Below are positions 53,001-63,644 of a DNA stretch of 64,000 bases, piece by piece. A program made the translations under genes and the position numbers. This stretch comes from Chamaecrista fasciculata (lineage: Eukaryota > Streptophyta > Magnoliopsida > Fabales > Fabaceae). The stretch lies in contig QANZ01029369.1 of assembly GCA_003254925.1 (NCBI GenBank), forward strand, positions 1 to 64,000, written 5' to 3'. The notes beneath the pieces are model-generated. The model was not told where the DNA came from. It saw only the letters and a program-made list of their open reading frames with translations, and ran no database searches. Numbering within the stretch: position 1 is the stretch's first letter; every line of letters begins with the position of its first letter.

Positions 53001-53889
53001 ATTTAATAAGAAAATAAGCTAAATACCTCCAGAGCAATCCCAAATACAGCATCCTTAAACTTAAGCATCCACATCCAACTCTCCTCTACCCACCTCTCCA
53101 CCTTACCATATTGTTGATACTGTTCAGATTTTCCAAAGTAGTGTGAGTAGCCTATTACAAACCAGAATCAGGGAAATAGGAAAGAAAATGTGAAAGCGAC
53201 AAAAGAAGGAGCAAAATCCATCAGACAACTAAGGAAGCCTTAAAAATTAAATGAATTAAAAATACAGTCAGGTTGAGGAACCAGATAAGTAATAACATCT
53301 CCATGTCCATGAAAGAGAAAACAGTGCAGGAAGAGTACCTGGAGAGTCATCTCCGCCAAAACACTGCAGAGGATACGTGTGCCACTAACAATAGATTGCT
53401 TTAAGACAGCTGTGTCACCATCTTGTAAAAATGATAACAGTACAGGCATCAGACTAGAAGAATGTTCCACTGCTTTTAAAACTATCTCTTCAATTACCCT
53501 GGAATACAGAATGAATAACTTGAAAATTAAATCATGATATAATTTAGGCCCAGCGTTACCTTGCATACAGATATAATTTACAAGAAAAGCATAAGGGATC
53601 TCCATTTAGGTTAAGTTTAAAGCAAGAAGCATCTGCGCTAAATTTAAACAAAACACAAAAATAAAAGATTTGAGGTATGAACTCACTCGACGAGCAATTT
53701 CCGAACGAGGGTTTCGGGAGAAGACTGAAGCTCGACCAAGTAGGAGAAATACTCGGCGGCCGAAGATGGCTCCATAGACAACAGAACATCCCTGGCTTGT
53801 TTCAAAGACAAAATTTTGACGGGCAAGTCGCCGTGGTTGTTGGCAGCGGCGAGGAAAGAGAGTACTCGGTCTCTATGATATGCGGCCAT
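36323..53889 (-). CDS. Symplekin, scaffold of the mRNA cleavage/polyadenylation complex
   Basis: 27 exons, all in phase, 1363 aa: 53889-53687, 53498-53339, 53119-53027, 52392-52225, 52144-51960, 46873-46702, 46085-45957, 45841-45230, 45111-44500, 43331-43266, 42348-42235, 42137-41892, 41046-40999, 40915-40769, 40477-40319, 40217-40155, 39732-39622, 39513-39430, 39329-39282, 38462-38388, 38153-38058, 37906-37826, 37725-37654, 37525-37481, 36966-36883, 36798-36695, 36437-36323. Symplekin (yeast Pta1, Arabidopsis ESP4) holds CPSF and CstF parts together in the nucleus for 3'-end formation. Seen: the start [15 protein letters not shown]; a HEAT-like N-domain with [19 protein letters not shown] and [13 protein letters not shown]; a Ser/Pro-rich low-complexity middle (exons 8-9) with two DPRR repeats; and the conserved Symplekin_C region from about 1166 ([65 protein letters not shown]). 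Intron 21 uses a GC donor; intron 5 is 5.1 kb. The short C-terminal exon ([11 protein letters not shown]...) is the least certain part. Confidence 0.94.
44011..44069. repeat. Perfect 24-bp inverted repeat, 11-base loop
   Basis: TCCACAAACTTATTTTTAGG+GTAA (44011-44034) is the exact reverse complement of 44046-44069, with an 11-base spacer. The right arm is already LINE-like coding sequence (see next entry), so the left arm looks like an inverted copy of the LINE's truncation junction. It lies in symplekin intron 9. Confidence 0.9.
44046..44225 (+). mobile_element. RTE-type LINE 3' end with (GTT)n tail in symplekin intron 9
   Basis: One frame reads [39 protein letters not shown], a stop, WDKAL, then a (GTT)n tail (about 44199-44222). 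This is the C-terminus and simple-repeat tail typical of plant RTE LINEs. It is 5'-truncated, on the strand opposite to symplekin, and has no coding function left. Confidence 0.7.
45301..45324 (-). repeat. Coding hexamer repeat (Ala-Thr)n in symplekin exon 8
   Basis: GTAGCT units on the plus strand (GCTACA/AGCTAC on the coding strand) encode about four Ala-Thr pairs in the low-complexity middle of symplekin. The repeat keeps the frame and is likely to vary in length between alleles. Confidence 0.8.
46874..51959 (-). other. Symplekin intron 5, 5086 bases
   Basis: This is by far the longest intron of the gene, between Asn-Cys split codons of the N-domain (donor GTAAGT at 51959, acceptor CAACAG at 46874). 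It holds two adjacent (TA)n tracts near 47047-47087 and otherwise AT-rich sequence. I found no terminal repeats, coding domain or nested gene in it, but an old insertion is possible. Confidence 0.7.
52897..52975 (-). mobile_element. Second RTE-type LINE tail, in symplekin intron 3
   Basis: On the minus strand CAGTTGATCCATATAGCCGA, CCCCACCTAGTGGGA and AAGGCTTGG run into (GTT)n. This matches the last 70 bases of the copy at 44046-44225. It is on the same strand as symplekin, opposite to the other copy. It is very short, so only the 3' end was copied. Confidence 0.65.
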
Positions 53890-54365
53890 GACTGAAGCAA
53901 TAATGAAGACTGTCCAAAATCTAAAGACGGGAAGAGAAGAGATTAGGTGGTTTTGAAAATTTTATTAGGGTTCTGAATGAAGAGGGAAGCTTCATGAGAG
54001 GAAAGAAACGCAACGATTGAATTGAAGCTCAGATTCGTAGAAGATTATTCTAATCACACCGACAGTTCAAGGAAGCGAGACGATTCGAATCGCCCGTGAG
54101 AAATTTTTGCAGTTGCATGGAACACACCATCAGAATTATCAATTATCAATACAGAAAGTGCAGTTACTCTTTACTGTTTCTCTTCTTTTTTCTTTCAAAA
54201 CAAAGACAACGCGAAAGCCTTTAACTTCAAGAATGCAAGCTAAATTGCCAAGTGGTAACGTACCCAGTTAAATACTCGCTGTGTCTATTATTAGAATCCT
54301 GATCGATCAGAAATTCAGAATCGTATCATGAGGCGACAAAGATGTTCAAATTAAAGCAGTGAACT
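53890..54365. other. Symplekin upstream region
   Basis: Upstream of the symplekin ATG (minus strand) lies a mixed-composition stretch that should contain its 5' leader and core promoter. No clear TATA box was found, as is common for housekeeping genes. Confidence 0.4.
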
Positions 54366-54720
54366 GTGAAAGGGTCATTTTGGTCCTAATTATATGATTT
54401 AATCTTCATTTTGGTCCATTATGTTTCAAAATATTCAAATTGATCCTAAATATTGGCAAAATGATTCATTTTGGTCCCAAACTATTGAATATGACTCATT
54501 TTAAGTTCAAACGTGATGACTTTAGTGTTACGTATTGTTCTTAAAGAGTACTTTCTTTATCCAATTGAGATCATCAACAAAAGAGGTCAAATCGATCATA
54601 GAAGTTGACCGCTCGTTTCATAGTCAAATGAGCAAAGTTAATCATATCTCTCTTATTTCATATTTGAATGCAACAAATTCAAAGCTATAAGTTCCTCTTA
54701 ATAAACTATGACCCATTAAA
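54366..54720 (-). mobile_element. Truncated MULE-type element, GGGTCATTTTGGTCCT family
   Basis: GAAAGGGTCATTTTGGTCCT and two further TTTTGGTCC units start the copy. The inner 54540-54715 is the reverse complement of 24360-24540 at about 80 percent by eye. A matching right terminus was not found before the SINE begins at about 54756. Confidence 0.5.
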
Positions 54721-54755
54721 GCCAAGCTAAGATTGTTCAAAATTTCCAACCAAGC

Positions 54756-54928
54756 TTGGTTGGCCTAGTGGTCAAGCTCACTAGGTCGTTTAAGCAAGGT
54801 CGGGGGTTCGAATCTCGCCTTGTGTATGCAAAAACCAATTGGCCAGCTGCAGACCCTTAAATGGAGCACCGATCCGCGGACGATTAGTCCTTAGCCTATC
54901 ACACTGGGGGATACTTGGAAAAAAAAAA
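54756..54928 (+). mobile_element. tRNA-derived SINE, well-kept copy
   Basis: It begins TTGGTTGGCCTAGTGGTCAA, with a tRNA-like box A (TGGCCTAGTGG), and has a clean box B (GGTTCGAATC at 54805-54814). A body with ACCAATTGGCCAGCTGCAG and TCCGCGGACGATTAGTCC follows, then GGGGATACTTGG and an A-tail of about ten (54919-54928). Boxes A and B form the internal RNA polymerase III promoter expected of SINEs. It is not a functional tRNA: no cloverleaf can be closed. A decayed relative is at 20178-20350. Confidence 0.8.
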
Positions 54929-55384
54929 GGCTAAAGTGCACTTTTGGTCCCATAACTTTGATAAAGGTTTCAATTTGGTCTCATAGTTTTTTTTGTTGCA
55001 ATATTGGTTTCATAACTTTGGCAAATGTATCAATTTGGTCCCATAACTTTTTTTGTTGCAATTTTGGTCCCATAACTTCTAAAAACATCTCAGTGTTGAT
55101 CCCAAGCTGATTTCCATCTGTCCCATAACTTCACCCACATTTGCCACATCATCATCAAACTCAGTATGTCAGATCATCTTTAGCGGCAGATAATTAATGT
55201 AAATCAGTATTGGGACTAACGATGAGACGTTTTCAAAAGTTATGGGATCGAAATTGCAACAAAAAAAGTTATGGGACCAAATTGAGATCTTTGCCAAAGT
55301 TATGGACCAAAATTGCAACAAAAAAGTTATGAGACCAAATTGAAACCTTTGCCAAAATTATGGGACCAAAAGTGCACTTTAGCC
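54929..55384. mobile_element. MULE-type MITE (456 bp) inserted at the SINE A-tail
   Basis: It starts GGCTAAAGTGCACTTTTGGT and ends CCAAAAGTGCACTTTAGCC, with repeated GGTCCCATAACTTT units in both arms, pairing over most of its length. The left flank is the SINE A-tail (nine A) and the right flank is AACAAAAAT, compatible with a decayed 9-base target duplication. Same family as 61559-62386. No gene fragment was recognised in its centre. Confidence 0.75.
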
Positions 55385-58271
55385 AACAAAAATATTTCAT
55401 GACTTTTTAAAGCCAGCCCTAATACACATATTAGAAAGAGATGTTAAAGTCCTGGCCCATTAGAAGCAAAACGGGCTGGCCTGCATATGCTTATAATGGG
55501 CCGGGACTTTTCTACAATCCTCAGTTTCTTACCTAAAAACATTGTGTTTTCTCTCAGTCTCTTTCTTTGTGGGCTCTGGCCCTGGGCTATACTTTTGGGC
55601 TCAATATATAAGAGAAAAAAAGGACGAGAAACAAGCCACGTCACTCTTGAAATGAATAATGATATTAATCTTCCAAATGTTTTGATAATAACTTAATAAG
55701 TAGTGGATTTACACATGTAAGAGGAACATGGGAGGCTGAGAAAAATGTTGAGTGCAAAGTCGAGGAAACTAAAATTTATCTTGAGACACACTTAAAGAGT
55801 AAGCACACAAATAGAAAGAAGGTAATCTGAAGCCAAAGACTTGCTCAATACAAATCATGCTTATTGTTGCTGCTTTATATGTTCAATTCAGAACAAAGCA
55901 TTGCTCAGATTATCAGCAAGACATACATCCACAAATTGCTTACGCCATAAGATTTTGAATTGAGGAATTCATTAATATATAGAAAAATGCTACAAGGAAC
56001 GTTATATTTTGTGTACCAAGGCAAGGCTGTTGGATCCACAATTTACACATGTTACTTACCCAGACATTGCACAACCGTTATTTGCGTTACAGGGTTTGGT
56101 TGCAAGTCCCTCATCAAATCTATTTAAAAATATTCCAATTCCATTTTCCATGTGTTTGTTTCTAATTGTTCATCTTCGTCCTTTGATGAATAAAGACGAT
56201 GATGTTGATGATTAAGTACACTAATCTAAGACTCTAAGCAATATATATATAGAGATTGTTTAATTGGTTCTTTCTTACCAAACATTTCAAAGTTAACGAG
56301 TATGTCGCGCCTTTGGCTTCAGATGCTCTTGTCTTCAATTACAATATTACAATTACAATATATTCAAAAAGCAATTCCTAATAAATGTATAAACTATAAA
56401 GTATAGAAGTAACTTAAATTTTGGGGGAAGATGTTATGTAAAAATGTTGTTTTATATATATATATATAGCTGCAGAAGCAAAACAGTAGAAAAAGAAAAG
56501 GAAAAAAGACAAAGATGTTGGCAAAATATATATCTCGAGATGTAAGTACAGTTATATTCCACGAGTCTGACGAAAGTTGTGGCAAACAGAGAGCCTGAAA
56601 TCCTTGAAAGCAATCTCTGTCACATATTTTGACGTCCCACTTCACTTGTCGCGTTATCTTTATCAACCTATGTATGCATATATATGATATGTATATATAC
56701 ATAATATATATAATTATATATATCCTTCTCTATTATAAATAATATATATATATACACACATTATATATATTAGCTAATAATCTAATATATATGAATGCGC
56801 GGGTGCCACATTGTCTGATTAATAACCATATATACACTGGCGGGGTAAAATGATTATATTGTGTTGTGTTTCTTGTTATTTTAAAAATAAACAGAAAAAT
56901 GAATGCCTTCAAAAAGAACATCTGTAATGTAGATTTCAGTTTGAACTTTGAACTATAGATATAATGCCATTATCAAACTTTGTCTATATCATTTTTTTTT
57001 AAACACAACATTTTTATCTTATCCAATTTTTTTTTTTTTTANCGCGTGCAACGACATTTTTTTACGAAAATGAGTCGGTGAAATCACTAGGCAGTTTAAA
57101 CGTCGTATTTTATAAAACGCATTTTGTATAATTCTTTCAATCAGTAATATTCATTTTTAAATTTCAAATTTGTCATGAATTTTAATTATCAATCTTATCT
57201 CAATTGTAACTCGTAAATTGAACGTTTTATCTTATCCTGATATAATATTGCGAAGTGGATTTTACATTTTGATCAATGTTATCCTTTTAATAATTTTTTT
57301 AATAAATTATCGATAGACTACATATTTTCAATCTAAGTTAGGATTTGAGTTTCTTTTTCTACCAATTTTACATTACATATCATTAGTCACGTAAATTCTG
57401 TCGTTAATATTTAGATAAAATAAGAGAAAAGGATAAAATTGACAAAAATATGAAACATTTTGGATAAAATTGACAATTAAAAAAATATTGGGGACGAAAT
57501 TAGTACTTCTACCTTTCAAATTTATCCTCTGATATTTATCAAGTTTCAATTTTTCCTCAAATTTACTTGTTATTATGCCTTGTCTTATACTTTTTTTTTT
57601 ACATAAATATCTTAATATTTCTGTAATTAATGATATAATAATAAAAATTTGATTTGTTAACAAGTTGTAGTTTTAGCATATAATTTCATTAAACTAAATT
57701 TATATAAATTCCTCTATATTTTTGTTATGAAATTTTTTAATAAAAATAAAATACGTAATAAACAAATTTTATGATTAGCTATTATAGACAGATAATATAT
57801 AAATAATTGCATGACCAATTTGAGAAAGAGATAGTACAAATATAATTTATAATTTTAGAAATATGACCAAGTTTACAGCCTAATTTGATCTCTGGACTCA
57901 TCACAATATAAACACATTCAATTATTTGGACAAGAGTAAAATTTTTGAAAAAGTTATAAAATCAAACTTGCAAAAAGTTATAAAATAAAAGTTCTAGAAT
58001 AATGTATACTTCAAGTACAAAAACGCTAATTTTCTCTATGTTTCTTTCAAAATTCTCTCGTTCACTTGCTATATGTCTACAAAGGAAGATTGACAAAATC
58101 ATCAACCATCCAAAAATGGCAGTCTCTAATTCAATTTCCATTCCACCACTTCAAAAATCTTTGCTTAAGCCATTGCCAAATAGCTTGGGAAGCAGGCTGG
58201 AAATCCTTGCTTTATTGCAGGGTAAAAACCAATCCAAGAATGCTCACATCAACTTGAATTTTCAGTTTTCA
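55385..58271. other. Intergenic, AT-rich, no gene seen
   Basis: It has several (TA)n tracts (about 56455-56467 and 56680-56770) and a single N at 57042 within T-rich sequence. The open frames are short and unconvincing. The last few hundred bases are probably the 3' untranslated region of the neighbouring minus-strand gene. Confidence 0.55.
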
Positions 58272-61186
58272 TTATTCTTCTTTTCTTAGATCTCGAATCC
58301 TAGCCCTCTGTGCAAGGAACTGCTCTTCCTGAGCTCGTTTTGCGGCTAGGGCTTCCTCATCGAGTATCCGGATTGGGAACCACTCTGGCAACCTTAACCA
58401 GCCACTGCTCTTCTGTGAATTCTCATTATTTTGATACATGGATTCCATGTAGTCCCTCAAGAGAGGTTTCAGTTTGAGAATAGAGAAATCAACTGTTGTA
58501 CCCACGACAGCAAAGATTACTGAGTATCGAACTGCACCAAGTTGACCACCTAAGATTCCAAACATGAAAAACATTTATTTAGTCATATATATTATCTGGA
58601 GGTTATTCACAAAATTGTTGTTAAAAGGTCAAGGTTGATTCAATGAAACTTTGTAGGCTTATAACACACCGGATGTTGTCAATGATATCTATATGCATCT
58701 CAATACAAACGGTTTTTCTTGTTTTTCATATACACATAATGTGGAAAGATGTAGGCAAAAATTGAGAGAGCAAATTGAGAGAGCAGAAGTTATAGAGGAA
58801 GAGACGCCAATCAAAAGAGTATGTCCTTGATAGACTCAAATATCGTGTTTACAACGAGAACTGACTCACTGACCCTTCAACATCTATTTCTATCAGTACT
58901 AATGATTCTATGTACTACAAATTATTGTCTTAACCAACAAAATTATCCTAAATCCTTAAAATCTCTTAACATGTAACTATTTTCTAACTACCAAACTGAA
59001 ATAAAAATATCTCTTAAGGAAGATCTTTGCACCTAACCTAGGAACAGAAAATATTAAAATTAAAATAGTGAGCAACCATTTTTCTTGAAAAAGCCATCTA
59101 TACATAGAAGTTACAACTCCAGTGCTGTCCTATATTTGCATGAGCATCTCGGTCTAAATTGCAGAGTTCCATAAAGAAATGACATAAAAAGGAAGAAGCA
59201 AGAGTAGATTTCTCAAAAAAAAAAAAAATACAAGAGATAAAATAAATGTAGCTGAATTGAACCTTGCAAACGCCCTAGAAGAGCACCAGTCCCAAATCCA
59301 GCTATTGCAGAGTTCCATATATCATCAGCTCCAGTTTTTCTAGTTGCAGTGACAAATTCACGAGCCCCTGAGGAAACAGAAAATTCATTCCAGCTCAGCT
59401 CATAGTACCAAATCAATTTATCCATGCACCATGAAAGCATCAACTTTTTCCATCAAAAACACAAGCCAGAAAAATTTAACTAACACAGATAAAATCTTGC
59501 TTTTAACATGTCGTTTTTCCCGACATTCCTTTCCAAAAATGTACTCCACATGCAATGAATTTGCAACCATGGAAATGTCAGAAATCGATGGATAAAACAG
59601 AATATGATTTTTCCTCGGAAATCTCAAATCCAACAAAAAAAGAGGGAGTGCGAATATCCTCATTGCTCATTAGCATAAACAATAGAGAAAAACCACTGTT
59701 AGGAAAGTACTCAATGGAAGGCAAACATTTTACTAATATACAAATGAAACATCCTTGACCTCGGCTCCACCTAACATTTGTTGTCTTTTCTCTAGCAGAC
59801 ATATAGAAAATATAGATTAACAGTTCCTCAGGAAAACCCATAAGCCTATAAATTGGTGGAAAAGTAGGTAATTGAAAGAAAAACAGAGAATACTATCATA
59901 AAAAGAAATATATGTCCATACACACACAAACTTGAAGAATACAAAAAAAAAATCATATGTATATATGCATGTGGCTTGTGTAATACATAAATAGAGAGAG
60001 ATCTATTTCTCAGAAATGTATTAATTGATCACAGGCCTTCCTACCATCAAACAGCATTAACAATACAACATAAACTTTTGACCTCACTAGCCACCTTCTT
60101 TGATGCATTACGGAGTAGGAAAATTTTATTCTGCAGTTATAGAATATTTCAATTTATGCTAAACAGGTAATAGCATATTACTTTTTTTTAAGCTAGTTTA
60201 GCATATAAGCAGAAAACTAAAAGGCACATCACTTGTTCAATAAAATGTCATTTTCCTCCACACAGACCAAGTTTCAGTGCTATCAACCTACTTCACCAAA
60301 GTGTTGCCATCCCTACTCCATACAGACCAAGTTTCAGTGCTATCAACTTACTTCACCAAAGTTTTACCACAACGCTAGAGATGACTTATAATAAGAATGT
60401 TGTAACAAGTGTAAACGGACTAAAATGTAACAAAGATGCAAGGGTTATCCTCCATGCTGATATACCTTCAGGCTTCAGCGGAAGGCAACAAATCAAGGAC
60501 ATTATTTCACAGACACCATATCTGAGAATGACAATCATGGGATTCTGTGAAATGAACCAATGTAACGTCCTTCAATTTTCTAGGTTGGTGGAAGTGTGAT
60601 ACTAAATAAACGACTGACTCATCAAACTAAGCTTAAGTAGCATAGAAAATCCACTTTCGAACAATGAGATCATATTATTGTCTTTTTAAAATAGACATCA
60701 ATATTACAATATGTATCAATCAACCAGGCCTTGAAATAAACCAAACAAGAGCTACAGAATATAATTTATAACAAAACCTTTAGAACTCACCACAATAGCA
60801 ACCAGCGACGATGGCAAAGTTAGTTGCATAGCTAGCAGAAACGTTTGCAAGACCTAGCTTTTTCCGATGCTTCGAGACTAACCCAGTTCCAGCACCAACA
60901 ACCCCTGCTCCCAGAAAAAAAAACAAAAAAGAAAAAGAAATCTCAATGGTCAAAACTCCATGCCAGTACCAATAGTCACATTTCTCCACGAAAATTCATA
61001 AACTGGGAAAAGGGAAATTTTATAATCGAACAAAATCGTGAGATTAGAATCAATCAGATGGGGAAAGAAAAAAATTAGAGAAAAACCTGCGAGGAGTGTT
61101 GGAATGAGGACGCGCTTCTTCCAATCATGAGACGAAGAAACGGAAGGAGGGTGTTCATGAGGGGATTGTCGATCCTCAGAGTCCAT
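58272..61186 (-). CDS. Tim17/Tim22/Tim23 (PRAT) family membrane protein
   Basis: Four exons, 61186-61087, 60904-60791, 59367-59263 and 58549-58272, all joined in phase 1, give 198 aa. PRAT proteins are small four-span proteins of mitochondrial inner or plastid envelope membranes that move proteins or amino acids. Seen: a hydrophilic N-terminus (MDSEDRQSPHEHPPSVSSS), a first span around LIPTLLAGVVGAGTGLVS, a second around YATNFAIVAGCYCG, then REFVTATRKTGADD and the PRAT signature part D-x6-AGFGTG, a fourth span around RYSVIFAVVGTTVDFS, and a charged C-terminal tail of about 75 residues with RLPEWFPIRILDEEALAAKR and RARIRDLRKEE. The tail is longer than in a bare Tim17-type core and probably faces a soluble compartment. 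It resembles the Arabidopsis At3g25120/At5g51150-type proteins from memory. Which organelle and cargo cannot be read here. Confidence 0.88.
60256..60366. repeat. Tandem 60-bp duplication in intron 2 of the PRAT gene
   Basis: CTCCACACAGACCAAGTTTC...CTTCACCAAAGT (60256-60302) recurs exactly 60 bases later, with three differences over about 50 bases. It is a recent local tandem duplication in an intron, with no visible function. Confidence 0.85.
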
Positions 61187-61447
61187 TTTCTTATTTCTTA
61201 TATATTCCACAGTTCAATCAATCAAACAAACAAATTAACAAATGTTTTGTTTTGATTAGCTGATTTTTACAGTAGGGGATAGCAAATCGAAGCTAGAGCT
61301 ACTAGATGAACTGATGAAGAAGAAGGTGGTGAGAATGATAATGTGAGTTTGACTCGGTGGGCGGAATCAGTGAGTCAATAAGAACGAGTCGAAAAAGAGT
61401 TCTGCTTTGGGCTTTTGGGCTGTTTAGTTTGTTTATTTTGTTCCCTG

Positions 61448-61457
61448 TTTATATAAG
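61448..61457 (-). promoter_or_regulatory. Candidate TATA box of the PRAT gene
   Basis: On the minus strand CTTATATAAA lies about 260 bases before the ATG at 61186, which would give a leader near 230 bases. The captured-fragment MULE begins only about 100 bases further upstream. Confidence 0.4.
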
Positions 61458-61558
61458 CCCCTTCTCACTCCTAGCCTCTTGGGCTGGTGTTTGTATCTCT
61501 CTCATGATCTATAATACATGATTTGATAAAAACAAAAAAACAAAATCAATATATATTA

Positions 61559-62386
61559 GGCTTAAGTGCACTTTTGGTCCCATAACTATGACAAAGGTTT
61601 CATTTTGGTCCCATAACTTTTTTTGTTGCAATTTTGGTCCCATAACTATGACAAAGGTTTCATTTTAGTCCCATAACTTTTTTGTTGCAATTTTGGTCCC
61701 ATAACTTCTCAAAAGGTTTCACCGTTAGTCCCTTGGTGAATTCCATTTATATTTAGCCGTTAAGTATGACATGGCATAGTAACTAGGATCATGATGTGGC
61801 AAAATAAGATGAAGTGGACTGAAATAGGAACTATATGCAACATATTAAAACTTATCTATACCCAACCACCATATATACAAAGAGTGGTACTGACAGGGAC
61901 CAATCTGGTGGGGAAGAAGAGACTTCAAGCAGAAGGCACTGACGAAGTCGATGGGATCCTCAGCCAAAGTCGCACGACCAAAGCGGCGGTGAGGACAAAT
62001 CGGGAAGCGGAACGGGGAAGAGGAAATCCCGTTGGGCTGACGAGGAAGAGGAAGTACCACTCTTTGTATATATTGTGGTTGGGTATAGATAAGTTTTAAT
62101 ATGTTGCATATAGATCCTATTTCAGTCCATTTCATCTTATTTTGCCACATCGTGATCCTAGTCACTATGTCACGTCATACTTAACGGCTAAATATGGATG
62201 GAATTCACCAAGGGACTAACGGTGGAACCATTTGAGAAGTTATGGGACCAAAATTGCAACAAAAAAAGTTATGGGACCAAAATGAAACCTTTGTCATAGT
62301 TATGGGACTAAAATTGCAACAAAAAAAGTTATGGGACCAAAATGAAACCTTTGTCATAGTTATGTGATCAAAAGTGCACTTAAGCC
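61559..62386 (+). mobile_element. MULE (828 bp) with perfect 9-bp target-site duplication and captured SF1 fragment
   Basis: Ends are GGCTTAAGTGCACTTTTGGT and CAAAAGTGCACTTAAGCC. The direct repeat TATATATTA flanks it exactly (61550-61558 and 62387-62395), the 9-base duplication typical of Mutator-like elements. The arms pair for about 320 bases, with GGTCCCATAACT units outside and ATATACAAAGAGTGGTAC as the innermost part. The roughly 170-base centre is not repeated and encodes a host protein fragment (next entry). No transposase is present, so movement would need an autonomous partner. Confidence 0.88.
61886..62059 (+). pseudogene. Captured fragment of splicing factor 1 (branchpoint-binding protein)
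   Basis: In one frame from 61886 the centre reads TDRDQSGGEEETSSRRH, a stop (61940-61942), RSRWDPQPKSHDQSGG, EDKSGSGTGKRKSRWADEEE. Two RKRRSRW-type repeats followed by a WAD acidic stretch are the hallmark of the N-terminal region of plant SF1/BBP, the protein that recognises the intron branch point. The fragment lacks the KH, zinc-knuckle and RRM regions, has no start of its own and holds one stop, so it is a non-coding captured exon piece. It is flanked directly by the MULE inverted repeats. Confidence 0.72.
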
Positions 62387-62395
62387 TATATATTA

Positions 62396-63644
62396 TAATT
62401 ATTTAAACAAAATTCTCAAACCATATTTATTTTTTAAATTTTTCTTCACATAAGTTGCTCCATGTGACAACTAGGGTGAGTAGTGTGTATTTGATGGGCA
62501 AAAGAGGACGACCTTATTGTAATGTTCAAAGTCAACCCATTCTCATGACCTCAATTTCCTCAACTCAAGTTCTGACCTCAGAGAACTTCGACAAGTAGAC
62601 GATTTTAAAAATAAGAGGAAAGTGTGGTTTGGTTTGGACTAGAGAATCACCTATACGGTTGGATTGAGTTGGTCCAGTCAAACCCTAATAAAATCATCGT
62701 CAATCGAGTTTAACTCACCCATTTATTGGACAATTCTCGATAATGCCTTAATCCCATGAAATAACCCAAATTTAATTTGGGTGGGATTAATATAATCCCA
62801 TAACATGAGATTATTTTTGTCCATCCAAAATGACTTTATTACTCCTCATTAATTTTTTTCTCTATAAACCCTTGCCATTTGTCATCTTTGCCACTAAATT
62901 TTAGTTACTCTTATGTTTAGTATGAGTTTTTATTTTGGTGTTATTTTGAGAACTATTTCAATTATGTTTTGAGTGAGACTTTTTTAGACAACTTTATTAT
63001 GTTAAAAATTATGGACATTGTGTTATGAAATAGTAGTACTTTCCTCATGAATCTTATCCTAGGATTATTTTAACTCATCCAAACAGATATTCTTATAATC
63101 ATGAGAATCTTATTCTTAGGAATCACATTCCTTTTCGAGAATGAAAAAATAATCCGTATACGAAAATTCTTCTTAGAGTTTTTTAACCTTTCTTTTCTAA
63201 ACCTAGACAGTTAAACCGAAATTTCCAGTTTCAAAGTTTCAATTCACAAAAAGAAAAAAAAAAAGACCAAACTAATATTATGAGATGTCAATATTATATA
63301 ATTTGGATTAATCAATTATTTATTTATATATTTCTTATATCATCTGATTCTCAATTTAATTTAATCAATTAAATCGATTAACCAATAACTCAATACCTTC
63401 TCGAATTCATTATCCGATCCAATTTTTAAAATATTGGTCTAGATATGGATTATTCATTTTGGATAAAAATAAAAACCCTCAAGGTCAGGTGGTATGGTCA
63501 GTGGTCACCAACTTAACCTACCGCTTATATAATAACACTTTTAGTCAACTTCTTATTCTTGGTGTGGGAAGCCAATACTACAACTTCAACTAATCATTTG
63601 TTAAAGGCTAATAACAACAAAATCCTGTAAAAGATAAAATTTTA
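62396..63644. other. Intergenic, no gene seen
   Basis: Ordinary AT-rich sequence. A stretch near 63475-63560 (AGGTCAGGTGGTATGGTCAG) hints at another SINE-like head but has no box B, so I do not annotate it as one. Confidence 0.5.

Noticed and set aside
53027..53160. Longer version of symplekin exon 3 beginning at about 53151 ([10 protein letters not shown]...)
   Set aside because: It would break the phase with exon 2; the acceptor at 53120 restores phase 0 and the family pattern ...[14 protein letters not shown].
54756..54830. tRNA gene candidate
   Set aside because: Boxes A and B are present, but no cloverleaf with an acceptor stem closes, and the sequence continues into a SINE body with an A-tail; a second diverged copy exists.
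58002..58289. 95-codon plus-strand frame
   Set aside because: It overlaps the last exon and the 3' region of the minus-strand PRAT gene and has no recognisable domain.
61791..62165. 102- and 106-codon frames on both strands with similar ends
   Set aside because: Both are mirror readings of the MULE inverted repeat; only the central frame from 61886 resembles a known protein.
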